DNA of 64,000 bases from DASQDN01 sp963844855 (GCA_963844855.1 CAWJQP010000043.1:35564-99563); one strand, 5' to 3'; positions 26,845-38,225 are shown, counted from the stretch's first letter. Notes: a model not told the origin generated them from the sequence alone. Program-made: numbers and translations.

Positions 26845-29800
26845 TTACCAATCCAATCGCGCTCCGAGCAGCCCGTTTCGCGGACCCGCCAAATCGCGTG
26901 TCTGGATTGCTCGTATGGTGCCGACGGCAGCAGGCGCTGAGATGTTCAATGACGGAATATCAAAGTTCGCGTGATTGAACAGGTTCGTGAAGCTCACCTG
27001 CACTCGGAAGAACATCCGTTCGCGTATCGGAAAGGATTTGAATAGTGCGGCGCTCGCTGTCTGGCGTCCCGGTCCGACGATGATGCCGCGGCCGGAGTTG
27101 CCGAACCGCCCGGCATTCGCGGGAGGTACGACGAACGCGGATGCGTCGAACCAGCGGTCGATGGTGCGTTGATCGCTCGGCAGGTTCCCGTCGCCGATTC
27201 GATCCGGTATGCCGCCTACCACCTGCGTGTTTGACGGGTCCGATCCGGTGAACGACGGCGTCAGAAAGTCGCCGGTCTGTGCGATAAACGAACCGCTCAA
27301 TTGCCATCCGCCGAACACCACGCCAGCGAAGCCGCCATCGCTCAAGAACGGCTTGCCGCTCCCGAACGGAAGTTCCCAGATCACCGTCGAGATGAAGCGG
27401 TGGCGCGGCGTGTACTGAGCGTTAGCACGTTCGCGCCTGCGGTCGAAAGCGTTTTCGAGGGTTGTGCCGCCCTCGACTCCGCCGGTCTCGTCAACATCGG
27501 TGAGATTCTTTGCCCACGTCCATGCCGCCATGTACGACAGGCCGCTCTGCCACCTCCGCTCGATCTGCGTCGAAAGTCCGTGATAGATCTGATTGCCGCC
27601 ATTCTCGCGCATGACGATGTTCCGGTACAGAGGAAACGGACGGCGGTTCTGGTTGAACGCAGTGGTACTCGGCGCGGGCTGATTCACGTTCCGACCGTAG
27701 ACCAGACTGGTCGATCGCGATCCGATGTACGAAATTCGCAGACCCGTCGAAAGCCCCAACTCGCGCTCGATCGTTAGGTTCCATTGCTGCGCATACGCAT
27801 TCCTCAAGTTGAGGTCGAGACCGGTAACGTCGACATTGCCGGTCGTACCGGCTCCGAGAAACGGACGCTGGAACGTCAGCGCAGGCGTGTTGTTGGTTAT
27901 GGTGTTGACGAAACTTTCGGTCAGCGAGAACGGGCCACCGTAGAGAGGGGAGAATACATCGGCGGTGAAGTCGTCGTTGTAGAATCCCCAGCCGCCGCGG
28001 ACCACATTTTTAGTGCCTCCGAACGGACGCCACGCAAATCCGAATCGGGGCTGAAAGTTATTGAGATCGCCTTTGCGCAAGGAACGCTCAGGGAAGCCTG
28101 CGGTCTGCGGCAGTCACGATCGGGATTTGCGACGGGAACAGCGGATTAACGTATTGGTCGATGATCGTTTGGTTGGGAACGACCAGTCGGCCGTTGGCGG
28201 GATCCACGTTGAATATAACATCGCGTTTGTCGTATGCGGGCTGATTGTAATCCCAGCGCAACCCGTAGTTCAGCGTCAGGTTCTGACTGACTTTGTAATC
28301 GTCTTGAATGAACGCACTCACTGTGTAGAAGCGCGCGTAACGGCTTGGCCGCACATAATTTCGTGAGGTAGTCTGGGGAACGCCGAGCAGGAAATCCGCC
28401 CATGCATTGCCCGAAGCAAAACCTGTGAAACTGTACGACCCGAATTGCGCCGGCTGTATTGCGTTGTATTGCTGCGGCCGGAATTCGAACCCGCCCTTGA
28501 TGCTGTGCCGGTCACGGATATACGTTAGCTGATCGACGAACTGATACGTGTTTTCAGCAGGCGCCTGCATCGCGAGCGGAGCAACGGTTGTGAATCCTAC
28601 TATGCTGACGCTCGGCACGTTATAAACATCGGGCGCCGGCTGGAGGCCCTGAATACCAACCATGTCGACGAGTTCCTGCCCGAGGAGTTCGCCGCGCGCG
28701 GCGTTGTAGTTGCGAGCGAACCCGAGTTTCAGCTCGTTGATAAGCCGCGGCGTCACGGTCCACGTATCGGAGATGGCAACCTGCCGTGCCAATCGAGTTT
28801 GAACGCGATACCCGACAGAAGTAGCCGGTAGCCCCCCATCCACTACTCGGGGTGAAGATTCTTTGAAACTCACTCGACCATAAAGATTGTTATTCGTCGG
28901 AGACCGCATAATCCAATCGGACGTCGAATTGATCGTGCTGCAACTGTTGCGGCACGGTCTCACGATAATTCGCGACTGTAGAGGTCAGGGGCGCCGAAGT
29001 TGGGTACCGGATAGAACCGGTCCTGCCACGAGACGGAACCGCCATAGCGAAGATTGGCGGGAATGACGTTGTTAGCGAACGGCAGGCCGGTAAACGGGTT
29101 TCGTAGCGCCAATCCAGTTACCTCGGAGAAATCACCCGCGCGCATTCGGGTAGTGGGAACGTTGGGATTGATAGCTGCGGCTTGCCGCTGCCGCTCGCCT
29201 TCATAGGTGCCGAAGAAGAATAGCTTGTTGCGCAGGACGGGCCCACCCATCGAGGCGCCGAAGTTGTTACGAATGTTCTGGCCCAGCGTCTGTGCGAAGA
29301 ACGACCGCGCATTCAAAGCGGCGTTCTCGTGATACCAGAACAACGCGCCGTGCAGATCGTTGGTTCCGCTCTTGGTAATCGCCGTGATGTTGGCGACCTC
29401 GCCGAACTCCGCCTTGTTATTAACGATTTCGAATCGCACTTCCTGTATCGATTCGAAGCTCGGTTCGGCAGGCCCGATCGAGTTTCCGAATGCCGGCGAG
29501 TTGGAGCTGATTCCATCCACATTGAAGTAGTTTTGGCTGCCGCGCGCGCCACCGAGGGAGAAGCGGGAACCGCCTCCCTGGCCGCCGGTCGGTGTCAGGA
29601 ATACGTAGCGATAGAGGCCTGAATCGCCTGTTCCGCTGACGGTTGAGCGAATGTTCAGCGGCAGATCGTTGAGGTCTTTGGACGTTTTCATTGCCGCGAT
29701 CGATGCTGAGTCGGTCTCGATCACAGGCGCGGTTGATTGAACAGTGACTTCAGTTCCGACCTCACCCACGTCGAGCTTCAGATCGACACGGACGACTCGC

Positions 29801-30088
29801 AACGCTGTCACGTCGATGTTCTGAACGATTGCGGTTTTGAAGCCCGCGGCCTTAGCAGTTACGCGATATCTCCCGGGATTCAAATTTGGGACGTCGTAGG
29901 TTCCAGCCTCGCGTGTTGTCGCGGTTCTGGAAACATTGGTGCCTTCATTTGTAATTACAACTTCGGTATTGGGCACAGTGGCTCCGGTCGGGTCAGTGAC
30001 ACGTGCCTGTTACTGTGCCGAACGTCGCCTGCGCAAACAAGGCAGGCGAAAAGGAAAGGAGAAGAAGGAAAGCGAACATCTCTCGCAT
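26845..30088 (-). pseudogene. Oar-like TonB-dependent receptor, broken by at least four frameshifts
   Basis: The whole receptor can be followed across frames on the minus strand. It starts at 30088 with a signal peptide (MREMFAFLLLLSFSPALFAQ), then GTVTGT; a one-base shift near 30005 leads to VTDPTGATVPNTEVV (carboxypeptidase-regulatory domain) and the plug region (DLPLNIRS, YFNVDGISS). Near 28968 the frame shifts from DLYSRE to NYRETVPQQ; near 28890 it shifts again to NNLYGRVSF; near 28083 it shifts from TAADR to AGFPERSLRKGDLNNF. The barrel then runs to the end (LLGARLDW). No large piece is missing. Several independent single-base indels in one gene point to decay or to a locally error-prone assembly. 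Confidence 0.85.
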
Positions 30089-30239
30089 ACAGCCCCCTTA
30101 GCGGATCTGTGTTTTTCGGGATTTGCCGTTCCCGGCGCGTATTTCCAGTATGGCGGAATAGCAGATAAAAGTGGAGGATCATTTTACGATTAGGGTGACT
30201 GTAATTCGATATACTTAGCGAATCGACCCGGTAAATGCG

Positions 30240-32213
30240 ATGCGGCCGGCCTTTCTTTTCTTTGCTATTTCGATGTTTTCCGCGCCGGGCTTTGCGTCCG
30301 ATCGCACGGTAGCCGAATGGGTATTGCGCATCGGTGGATGCGTCAGCTTCGACGGCGCGCGCACGCCAGTCTGGAACGTACGCGACCTGCCGGATCACGA
30401 CTTCAAAGTCACCAGCGTGAATCTCGTTCCCGTTTTAGTCGATCCCCCGGAATTCAAACGATTGGCGGGGCTTGCCCACTTAAAGGAACTGTACGTCTCG
30501 GGTCGCTCGTGGCACTCGATGCCGGTCAGGGTTTCACGTGACTCGTTGAAAGTCTTCGGGACTCTCACGACTCTCGAACGCTTCGTTCTTAGTCTGCCGG
30601 TGCAAACCGAGATCCCGCTCGACGATGACTCGCTCGCGGGCTTGGCGACGTTGGTCAATCTGAAGGAACTTCGTCTCGCGCAGACGATTGTCAGAGGGCG
30701 AGCGCTTGTGCCCTTCACGCAGCTCAACTCTCTCGATTTAGACCATACACGCCTCGATGACGCGGCAATGCGCAATTTGCAGACGATGCCGAATCTGACC
30801 AAGCTCTACGCTCGCGACACGATGATCATGGACGAAGGCTTGCAATACCTGAAAGACCTTCGTCAACTCACGGAGCTAGACCTGTATGGTACGAAAATCA
30901 GCGATGCGGGTATCGTCCATTTGAAGGAATTGAAGAATCTTCGAAAGCTGAATCTGCTGGGCGCTAATGTCACCGATGCAGGCGTCGAGGTTCTCACCGG
31001 GCTGACGAATCTCGAAGAACTGAATCTGTATCGCACGAAAATTACCAACGCCGGTGTCGAGAAGTTGAAAACACTCACGCGGCTACGCGAACTGGACCTC
31101 AGGTACACGCAGGTAACGCGCGGCGGTGTCACTGCGATCGCGTCCGCACTCCCGAAATGTCACGTGGAGTTCATTGATGCGTTCCTCGATGCATCGGGCG
31201 CACAATCAGCGTTACCCAAGCCGGAGGGTTCCGGAGCGGCTAGCATCGCGAAGTGGATTGAGCGCCGCGGCGGCAAGGTCACGATGGACAGCGGCATTGT
31301 CCGCGAAGTGTGGATGGTGTCGACCGGGCTCAGTGACGCGGAACTTGGCAATCTAGCTGAGATTCTCCCTACCGTCAAGAACCTTAATCTTCAGGCGACC
31401 GAAGTCGGCGATGTTGGGATGAAGCGGCTCGCGGCGTCGTGTTCCTTGGGAGAACTGGAGCTTGCGTACACGACTGTTTCCGATGAGGGTTTGCGCCTGC
31501 TCTCCAACTGCAAATCGCTCCGCAGTCTCGGCCTAAGCTACACGCTTGTACACGGGTCCGGGCTTCGGGCATTCCAGTCGCTCGAAGAGTTGGATCTGTC
31601 CGGCGCGGCGATCACCGATGAGGGCCTGGCCGAACTCGCGGGTTTGAAGAAGCTGCGGCGGCTGTCACTGAAGTACTCGGATATCACCGACGCAGGCCTG
31701 CAGCAGTTGAGTGCCATGCAGGAACTGAGGCGGCTCGATTTAACGGGCTCCGATGTCACGGATGCCGGTCTGCAACATCTCGGAAAGCTGACTGCGCTCT
31801 CGGAATTGTTGCTGAGTCATGGACGCTTCACCGACAAAGGACTGTCGGCGCTGACCGGGCTCACGAATTTGAAGCGCCTCGAGCTTGTGCGCACGAGGAC
31901 CACCGATGCCGGCCTGACCGCGCTCGCTTTGTTGAAGAGTTTGACGAGCCTCAATCTCGACTACACAACTGTGACTGATAAAGGCGTATCTGCGATCGCT
32001 ATGCTGCCGAATCTCGCGGAACTGCATCTCGATAGCGCGACAATCACGGACGCCGGGGTCGAAGCATTGAAGGCGCTGCAGGGGCTGAAGGTCTTGAATC
32101 TGTACCACACGCTTGTGACGGAGGCCGGCTATAAGACGCTAAAGAGCGCACTTCCAAACTGCAAGATTATATGGGATCGCGAATCGGGGCAGCCGACGCG
32201 CAGGGGAAGTTGA
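30240..32213 (+). CDS. Exported leucine-rich-repeat protein, internally duplicated, 657 aa
   Basis: Begins with a signal peptide (FLFFAISMFSAPGFA). Most of the chain consists of about 24-residue leucine-rich repeats of the cysteine-free 'TDAGL' kind (LTELDLYGTKISDAGIVHLK, LRRLDLTGSDVTDAGLQHLG). Two similar modules follow one another: residues about 20-310, and about 330-650 which begins again with the 'WI..RGG.V..D.G' lead-in (SIAKWIERRGGKVTMDSGIV). This is a duplicated domain. Such proteins are thought to bind other proteins; no catalytic domain is present. The stop codon overlaps the ATG of the next LRR gene (TGATG), so the two are translationally coupled. Confidence 0.85.
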   Translation: MRPAFLFFAISMFSAPGFASDRTVAEWVLRIGGCVSFDGARTPVWNVRDLPDHDFKVTSVNLVPVLVDPPEFKRLAGLAHLKELYVSGRSWHSMPVRVSRDSLKVFGTLTTLERFVLSLPVQTEIPLDDDSLAGLATLVNLKELRLAQTIVRGRALVPFTQLNSLDLDHTRLDDAAMRNLQTMPNLTKLYARDTMIMDEGLQYLKDLRQLTELDLYGTKISDAGIVHLKELKNLRKLNLLGANVTDAGVEVLTGLTNLEELNLYRTKITNAGVEKLKTLTRLRELDLRYTQVTRGGVTAIASALPKCHVEFIDAFLDASGAQSALPKPEGSGAASIAKWIERRGGKVTMDSGIVREVWMVSTGLSDAELGNLAEILPTVKNLNLQATEVGDVGMKRLAASCSLGELELAYTTVSDEGLRLLSNCKSLRSLGLSYTLVHGSGLRAFQSLEELDLSGAAITDEGLAELAGLKKLRRLSLKYSDITDAGLQQLSAMQELRRLDLTGSDVTDAGLQHLGKLTALSELLLSHGRFTDKGLSALTGLTNLKRLELVRTRTTDAGLTALALLKSLTSLNLDYTTVTDKGVSAIAMLPNLAELHLDSATITDAGVEALKALQGLKVLNLYHTLVTEAGYKTLKSALPNCKIIWDRESGQPTRRGS

Positions 32214-33244
32214 TGCGAGCTCTGATTCTTATCCTCGGTTTGGTGGTCGCCTTCGGTGCTGAACTGCCCAAGTGGATCGAAGAGCAGGGTGGGCGTGTCG
32301 AGACCGATGCCCGGTCACGAGTGACTGCAATATGGTTGCCCTTCGGATGGGTTACCGACGCGGATCTTGATCCAATTGCTGCGTTGCCGGATCTTCAGAC
32401 TCTCGATCTCTCGCTATCGCTCGTGAGCGACACCGGGCTTGAAAAACTTAAGAATCTTCGAAACGTGCAGGACCTGAATCTCTATTCGGTTGAACACATC
32501 ACGGACGTCGCGATCGCCTATTTGCGTGGATGGAAGAAGCTTCAGCGGCTGAATCTTCGCGGGACCGATATCACCGACACGAGCGTTCAGTATCTCGGAG
32601 ATTTGACGTCGCTCAAATCACTCGATATCAGCTATACGCAGATAACTAACAACGGCATGGAATATCTCGCCGGGCTGCGTAATCTGGAGGAGTTTTCGGT
32701 CGGCGGAAACAAAGTGACGGGCGCAGGTTTGCGGGTACTCAGGGCGTTGCCCCGGCTGACGGCATTGAATCTGAGCGGCGGTCAAAAGCGGAACTCGGGA
32801 ACGTGGGTTGTGACTTTGACAGATCGCGACATGGATGTAGTAGCCGACCTGAAGCAGTTGCGCTCGCTCAACCTCGCCGGGATGCGGATTACAGACGTGG
32901 GTATGACGCAACTCGGTGCACTGTCGCAACTGAAATGGCTCAATCTTGGCCGAACTCAGATCAGTTCGAAGGGGCTCGGCACCCTGGCTGGTCTGAGCAA
33001 TCTCGAGGAGTTGAGTTTGTGGAGCGCGAAGCGGATTGATGACGCGGCGGGACCGGCGATAGCGTCGCTGAAGAATCTGAAGATTTTGGATCTCGCAGAG
33101 ACGGCGATCGGCGATGCGGGGCTAGCGAGCCTCACCGTCATTCCTGGACTACAGAAGTTGTACCTTAGCGGATCACGAGTAACCGATGCGGGTGTACAGG
33201 CGTTCCTGAAAGAGCGGCCTGATTGCAAGGTGTCGTGGAAATGA
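32213..33244 (+). CDS. Exported leucine-rich-repeat protein, 343 aa
   Basis: ATG 32213 overlaps the upstream stop and has AGGGGAAG in front, and it places a signal peptide right at the N-terminus (MRALILILGLVVAFGAELP); the frame open from 32171 is therefore too long. After the lead-in PKWIEEQGGRVETDARSRV the protein is a series of LRRs (LQRLNLRGTDITDTSVQYLG, LRSLNLAGMRITDVGMTQLG, LYLSGSRVTDAGV). It has one such module, against two in its upstream neighbour, so the pair probably arose by tandem duplication. Its stop (33242-33244) overlaps the ATG of the following DUF1592-type gene. Confidence 0.85.
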   Translation: MRALILILGLVVAFGAELPKWIEEQGGRVETDARSRVTAIWLPFGWVTDADLDPIAALPDLQTLDLSLSLVSDTGLEKLKNLRNVQDLNLYSVEHITDVAIAYLRGWKKLQRLNLRGTDITDTSVQYLGDLTSLKSLDISYTQITNNGMEYLAGLRNLEEFSVGGNKVTGAGLRVLRALPRLTALNLSGGQKRNSGTWVVTLTDRDMDVVADLKQLRSLNLAGMRITDVGMTQLGALSQLKWLNLGRTQISSKGLGTLAGLSNLEELSLWSAKRIDDAAGPAIASLKNLKILDLAETAIGDAGLASLTVIPGLQKLYLSGSRVTDAGVQAFLKERPDCKVSWK

Positions 33245-34823
33245 GAGTAAATCGCGGTATTTGCTGCCTTTGTTGCGGTGATCGTTGCGGCGACGCAGCC
33301 GGCGGCGAACGGAAGTTTGAGACGGCTGACGCACAGTCAGTACAACAACACGGTTCGCGATCTGCTTGGCGACAATACGCGCCCCGCTGATTCGTTCCCG
33401 CAAGAAGACTACGTCAACGGCTTCAAGAATCAGATAGCCGCACAGGATATATCGCCGTTGCTTGCGGAGGCGTACAATACCGCAGCCGAGCGTTTGGCGA
33501 AGAGCGCGTTTCTGGGTGGTACGGACACGAATCACCTGATCCCTTGCAAGCCGACGGCGGCCGGTTGCGCCGACAAATTCGTGCGGTCCTTTGGACTTCG
33601 TGCGTTCCGCCGTCCGCTGACAAACGCCGAATTTCTCAGGTACAAGGCGGTTTTCGCGAAAGGGGCTACTCGCGGACGCGACTTTCTGTCGGGCGCACAA
33701 CTCGTCATCGAAGCGATGATGCAATCGCCCAAGTTCCTGTTTCGTGCCAGTGGATCCGGTCCACATGCCATCGCGACGCGGCTTTCGTATTTCCTCTGGG
33801 ACACGATGCCGGACGAAGCGATGTTCAACGCTGCGGCTGCTGGGGAACTGTCGAACGCCGCGGGCGTCAACAAAGCAATCGAGCGGATGATTGCGGATCC
33901 GCGCGCTCGGGAGGCTTTGGACGAATTCGCCGCGCAATGGCTGCGGTTCGACCTTGTGCAGACGGCGGTAAAGGACCGCGCGCTGTATCCGCAGTTCTCG
34001 CCGGAGTTGGCGATCGCAATGACGGAAGAGACGAAGCTGTTGATCGCCGATCTCGTTTGGAGCGATCGCAACTTCATGGACCTCTTCACTGCGCGGCACA
34101 CGTATGTCAACTCGGATCTCGCGTCGCTGTATGGTATACCCGCTCCGAAGAACGACTTCGACCAAGTGTCGTTACCGGAAACAGCCGGACGTGCAGGCAT
34201 ACTCGGGCACGGGACCTTTCTCGCACAGACAAGCAAGCCGGGCGAAACTTCGCCGACGGTCCGCGGCTACTTTGTTCGCGAGCACTTCTTCTGCCACCAG
34301 GTACCCGATCCGCCTCCGGGAACAAACAGCAACCTGCCGCCATTGTCCGAAGATCGTCCGCAGACGAACCGTGACCGGCTTAACGAGCATTTGATCAACC
34401 GGACCTGTGCGCGGGTGTCATAGCCTGATGGATCCGATCGGCTTCGGGTTTGAAAAATTCGACGCGATCGGAAAACGGCGCGAGAAGCAGACCATCAAGT
34501 TCTTCCCAGATCGCAAAGCGAAAGACCAGACTCCCAAGACGGTGACGCTCGACCTGAATACGAGCGGGAAGGTTTCGGGTCTGGCGAACTCCGATTTTCG
34601 GACGCCTGTCGAACTCGGGCAGATTCTGGCGAACAGCCGTGATTGTCAGGAGTGCATTGTGAAGCAGTTGTTCCGGTACGCCTACGGCCGCCGCGAGACC
34701 GACGCCGACCAGAAGATTATCTCGGGAGCAAGCGCGGCTTTCCGCGATTCCCAATTCCGGTTCAAAGTTCTTATCATGTTCTTAGCGAGATCTCTCGCGC
34801 TTCCGGCAACGGAGGGTAGCTAA
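33241..34823 (+). pseudogene. DUF1587/1595/1592/1588/1585 (PSD/PSCyt-type) protein, two frameshifts
   Basis: The gene should start at ATG 33241 (overlapping the previous stop) with a signal peptide MRVNRVFAAFVAVIVAATQ; one extra G at about 33255-33257 separates this start from the body. The body shows DUF1587 (RLTHSQYNNTVRDLLGD), DUF1595 (FGLRAFRRPLTNAEFLRYKA), DUF1592 (RLSYFLWDTMPDEAMFNA) and DUF1588 (GILGHGTFLAQTSKPGETSP). At about 34405-34412 one extra C breaks TCA.CHSLMDPIGFGFE, just inside the CxxCH haem-type motif, and the frame resumes from 34407 with DUF1585 (PVELGQILANS, VKQLFRYAYGR). These proteins are typical of Planctomycetes and Acidobacteria, are predicted to be periplasmic, and usually pair with DUF1552, as here. 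Function not established. Confidence 0.8.
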
Positions 34824-36123
34824 ATGCCATTCAAACGCCCATCGCGACGCAGCTTTCTTGAAAGGCCTCGGACCTGCAGGAGCGCTCGTGCGCGTCGGCC
34901 TGCCACCGCTCGAGGCAATGTTCAACTCTCATGGCACGGCTTATGCTGCGGACGCGGCGAGCTCACGTATTCCATCACGGTTCGTGCTTTGGTTCAATGG
35001 CAACGGCGTCCCCGAGAGATACTGGATTCCGAACGAAACCGGGCGCGATTACCAGTTGAGCCCGTGCCTTACGCCGCTGGCACGTTTTCGGGATGATTTT
35101 CAGATCATCACGGGTCTCGACAATCCTGCTGCGCGCCATCCTGGTCCCGGTAACGATCACCATCGCTCGATGAGCGCTCTGATGTCCGGAACGCCTTTCA
35201 CCGGCAGGGGCGCGGGCGGGGCGTCAATCGACCAGATAGTGGCCGGCAAGATCGGCGGCAATTCGCGGTTTCGCTCGCTGCAGATCGGCGTATGCCAGGA
35301 ATCGCACGGCGAGAGCATCCACCGGAACATGAGTTGGGCCGGATATGAACGGGCGCTGCCGCCCGAGATGATCCCGCACAACCTATTCGATCGAATGTTC
35401 GGCACGAAAGAGCAGAGCTGGATCGAACGGAAGAAGAGCGTGCTCGATGCTGTTCGCGACGACTTCAAAGAGATGAACGCGGCGCTCGGGAAGACGGATC
35501 AACAGCGTCTTGACGAGCACCTTGCTTCCGTTCGTGATCTCGAACGCGCGATCGTAAGCCTTCCGCCGGAGTATACGAAGGTGCAGGAGCCGGAGATCGG
35601 CGGCGATGTTCGCGATTACCCCCGTATCGCAAAGCTCCAAAGCGATCTGCTGGTTCACGCGCTCGCATCGGGGCAGACACGCGTCGCGACTTACATGCTC
35701 ACGAAGTGCCAAAGCCTCGTCCGGCTGCCCTGGCTCGGATACACAACGCTGCGGCACCACGACTACACGCATACGAATGCGGATTCACCGCAGGCGCAGC
35801 GGATCCTGCGTGACATCTGCCGATGGCACGCTCAGGAGTTCGCGTATCTGATCGGTCGCCTGAAGGCGATTCCGGAAGGCGACGGCAACATGCTCGACCG
35901 CACCTGCCTCCTGTATATCCACGAGCATGCCGAGGCGAACATCCATAAGAACAATGGGCTGGTCGCGATCGTTGCCGGGCACGTGAACAAGATGGTCACG
36001 GGCACGCACACAAAGGTGACCGGGTCCATGGGTGACCTGTACCTCGGCATCGCGAACGATCTACTGGGTGTCCGTCTCGACGGATTCCCCACCTCCTCAC
36101 GGAAACTCGAAGGCCTGGTCTAA
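34824..36123 (+). pseudogene. DUF1552 protein with a frameshift inside its Tat-like signal
   Basis: ATG 34824 gives MPFKRPSRRSFL; one extra G near 34859 breaks the frame, after which KGLGPAGALVRVGLPPLEAMF continues. Together they form a twin-arginine signal (RRSFLKGLG). The main frame (34858-36123, 421 aa if begun there) is full-length DUF1552: RFVLWFNGNGVPERYW, DNPAARHPGPGNDHHRS, CLLYIHEHAEANIHKNNG. Without the signal the protein would stay in the cytoplasm, so the shift would probably abolish function. It is the constant partner of the DUF1592-type protein encoded just before it. Confidence 0.78.
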
Positions 36124-38222
36124 TGGACCGGCGACAATTTCTGCAAACGAGCGCGTTCGCTTCGCTCGCGTCCGGAGACGTGTTTGCCGCGCCTGGTCAT
36201 CTCGAACAGATGCCGGACATGTTGCTGGCATTTCTCTCGCGCCGGTTAAATGCGCTTGCAGAGAAGTGGGACGGGGAGCGCGCTAAGATTCGATCCGGTA
36301 ACGATGTCGAAGCGCGGAACCGTTTTGTGCGCGAGAAGTTTCGCGAGATGGTGCACGGGTTCCCTGAGCGGAATCCGCTCGCGCCGGTGATAGTCGCGAA
36401 ACACGAACGTAACGGCTATCGCGTCGAGAATGTCATGTTTCAGAGCCGCCCGAATTTCTGGGTGACCGGGAACCTGTATATTCCGACGAACGGCGCCGGT
36501 CCGTTTCCGGGCGTTATATCGCCGTGTGGGCACTATCCGATGTCGCGGATGGAGCCGGAATACCAGGCCGTATACATAAACATGGTCAAGGCCGGATTTG
36601 TTGTGCTGGCCTACGATCCGATCGGGCAGGGTGAACGGCGGCAATACTGGAATCCCCAGATTAATCAGACTGAAGTCGCCCTCTCGTCTACATACGAGCA
36701 TTCGATGCCCGGACAGGTCTTGCTTATGATGGGCGAGGACCTGACGCACTACCGTATCTGGGACGGCATGCGTGCAATCGACTATCTGGAGACGCGGTCC
36801 GAGGTCGATAAATCGCGCATCGCGTGCGCCGGGCATTCCGGCGGAGGCACACTGACGCTGTTCATCAGCGCTCTCGATGAGCGTGTGAAGTGCGCGGTCG
36901 TGAACGAGGGCGGAACTTCACACCGCTGGCCGTTGGATATTCGCCCGGGAAGTCGCGTCGGACCGTCTGACGTCGAACAGAATCTTTTCCCCGCCGCAGT
37001 GTACGGCGTAGATCTGTGCGATTTGCACGTCGCAATTGCTCCTCGGCCATTGATGGCGATGATCGAGGACTACAATCCACGGTTCGATCGAGCCGCGGAA
37101 CACATTCGCACTCGTTATCAGCAACTCGGAGTGCCTGAGAAGTTCGCTACTGAACAGGCAACGGATCCGCACGCGTGGACACCGAAGCTACGCATCGCCG
37201 CGACGGATTGGCTCAGCCGCTGGATGTATGGCCGACCTGGTCCCAAGTCCGAACCCGAGTTCGCGATTGAGCCGGCAGAAACTCTGTTCTGCACCCCCAA
37301 CGGGTCGCTGCGCTACTCACAGCAGGGCGACAGCATTTTCTCGATCATCCTGAAGAAGCAGGCAACGCTACCGCTGCAGAGTTCTCGTACGAGCGCCAGT
37401 CAGATTAAAGAGTTGTTGCACTATCGCAAATCCGACGTTGCGCTCGATGCCCGAGTCAAGGTGACCACGCCACGGAAGGGCTATTCGATCGAGAAGCTCG
37501 ACTTTGTGTCCGAGCCGGGCATTGCCATTCCGACCTGGGTGTTCGTACCCGATACAAAGCGAGAAACATATCCTGCGCTTCTGTTCGTGAATGAGGCCGG
37601 CAAGCAGGCCGACGGCATGGAATTCGGTCTATACGAGCAGTTAGCGCGCAGCGGCAATCTTGTTGTCTCTGTCGACGTACGCGGGATCGGCGAAACCAGA
37701 CCGCCCCACGAAAGCTCCAGCAGCCGGATGAACGAATTCAGCCATCTGTTCGACGTCGAAACTGCGATGGCTTACATGACGTGGTTCATGGATGAGTCAC
37801 TGTTCGGGATGCGCGTTCAGGATGTCGTTCGAAGCGTGGACTATTTACTTAGCCGTCCGGATGTGGCGAAGAACGATTGGAGGCTCACTGGTAAGGGAGC
37901 GGGCGCTCTCTGGGCACTTTACGCCGCTGCACTGGATACACGCATTCAGGATTGTAGGTGTGAGCGCGGGCTGATCAGCTATGCGTCGCTGGCTCGCACC
38001 GATAGATACATCCACAATGCAAGCGTTTTCGTGCGCGATGTGCTGAAGCACTTCGATCTGCCACAGGTTGCGGCGACCGTGGCTAATCGGCGGCTTACTT
38101 TCGTTTCGACGGTGGACGCGATGAAATCGCGCGTCGATCCAGCGGTTGTGCGGAGCGTTTACCGCGACACTTTTGCTGCGTACCAGGCTGCCGGGGCGGA
38201 CGGCCGGTTCAGTATTGCGTGA
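36123..38222 (+). CDS. Tat-exported alpha/beta-hydrolase, acetyl-xylan-esterase-like, 699 aa
   Basis: The ATG overlaps the stop of the DUF1552 gene (TAATG). The N-terminus MDRRQFLQTSAFASLASG is a twin-arginine signal. The alpha/beta-hydrolase core has the nucleophile elbow CAGHSGGGTL (near residue 240) and PFPGVISPCGHYP and VVLAYDPIGQGERRQ upstream, as in the AXE1/dienelactone-hydrolase-type esterases of soil bacteria. A second half (about 420-699) shows a further hydrolase-like fold (AIPTWVFVPDTKRETYPALL, VVSVDVRGIGETRPP), so this is a two-domain protein of which only the first has a clear nucleophile. It probably removes acyl groups from a polysaccharide in the periplasm. Same transcription unit as the genes before it. 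Confidence 0.8.
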   Translation: MDRRQFLQTSAFASLASGDVFAAPGHLEQMPDMLLAFLSRRLNALAEKWDGERAKIRSGNDVEARNRFVREKFREMVHGFPERNPLAPVIVAKHERNGYRVENVMFQSRPNFWVTGNLYIPTNGAGPFPGVISPCGHYPMSRMEPEYQAVYINMVKAGFVVLAYDPIGQGERRQYWNPQINQTEVALSSTYEHSMPGQVLLMMGEDLTHYRIWDGMRAIDYLETRSEVDKSRIACAGHSGGGTLTLFISALDERVKCAVVNEGGTSHRWPLDIRPGSRVGPSDVEQNLFPAAVYGVDLCDLHVAIAPRPLMAMIEDYNPRFDRAAEHIRTRYQQLGVPEKFATEQATDPHAWTPKLRIAATDWLSRWMYGRPGPKSEPEFAIEPAETLFCTPNGSLRYSQQGDSIFSIILKKQATLPLQSSRTSASQIKELLHYRKSDVALDARVKVTTPRKGYSIEKLDFVSEPGIAIPTWVFVPDTKRETYPALLFVNEAGKQADGMEFGLYEQLARSGNLVVSVDVRGIGETRPPHESSSSRMNEFSHLFDVETAMAYMTWFMDESLFGMRVQDVVRSVDYLLSRPDVAKNDWRLTGKGAGALWALYAAALDTRIQDCRCERGLISYASLARTDRYIHNASVFVRDVLKHFDLPQVAATVANRRLTFVSTVDAMKSRVDPAVVRSVYRDTFAAYQAAGADGRFSIA

Positions 38223-38225
38223 AGA

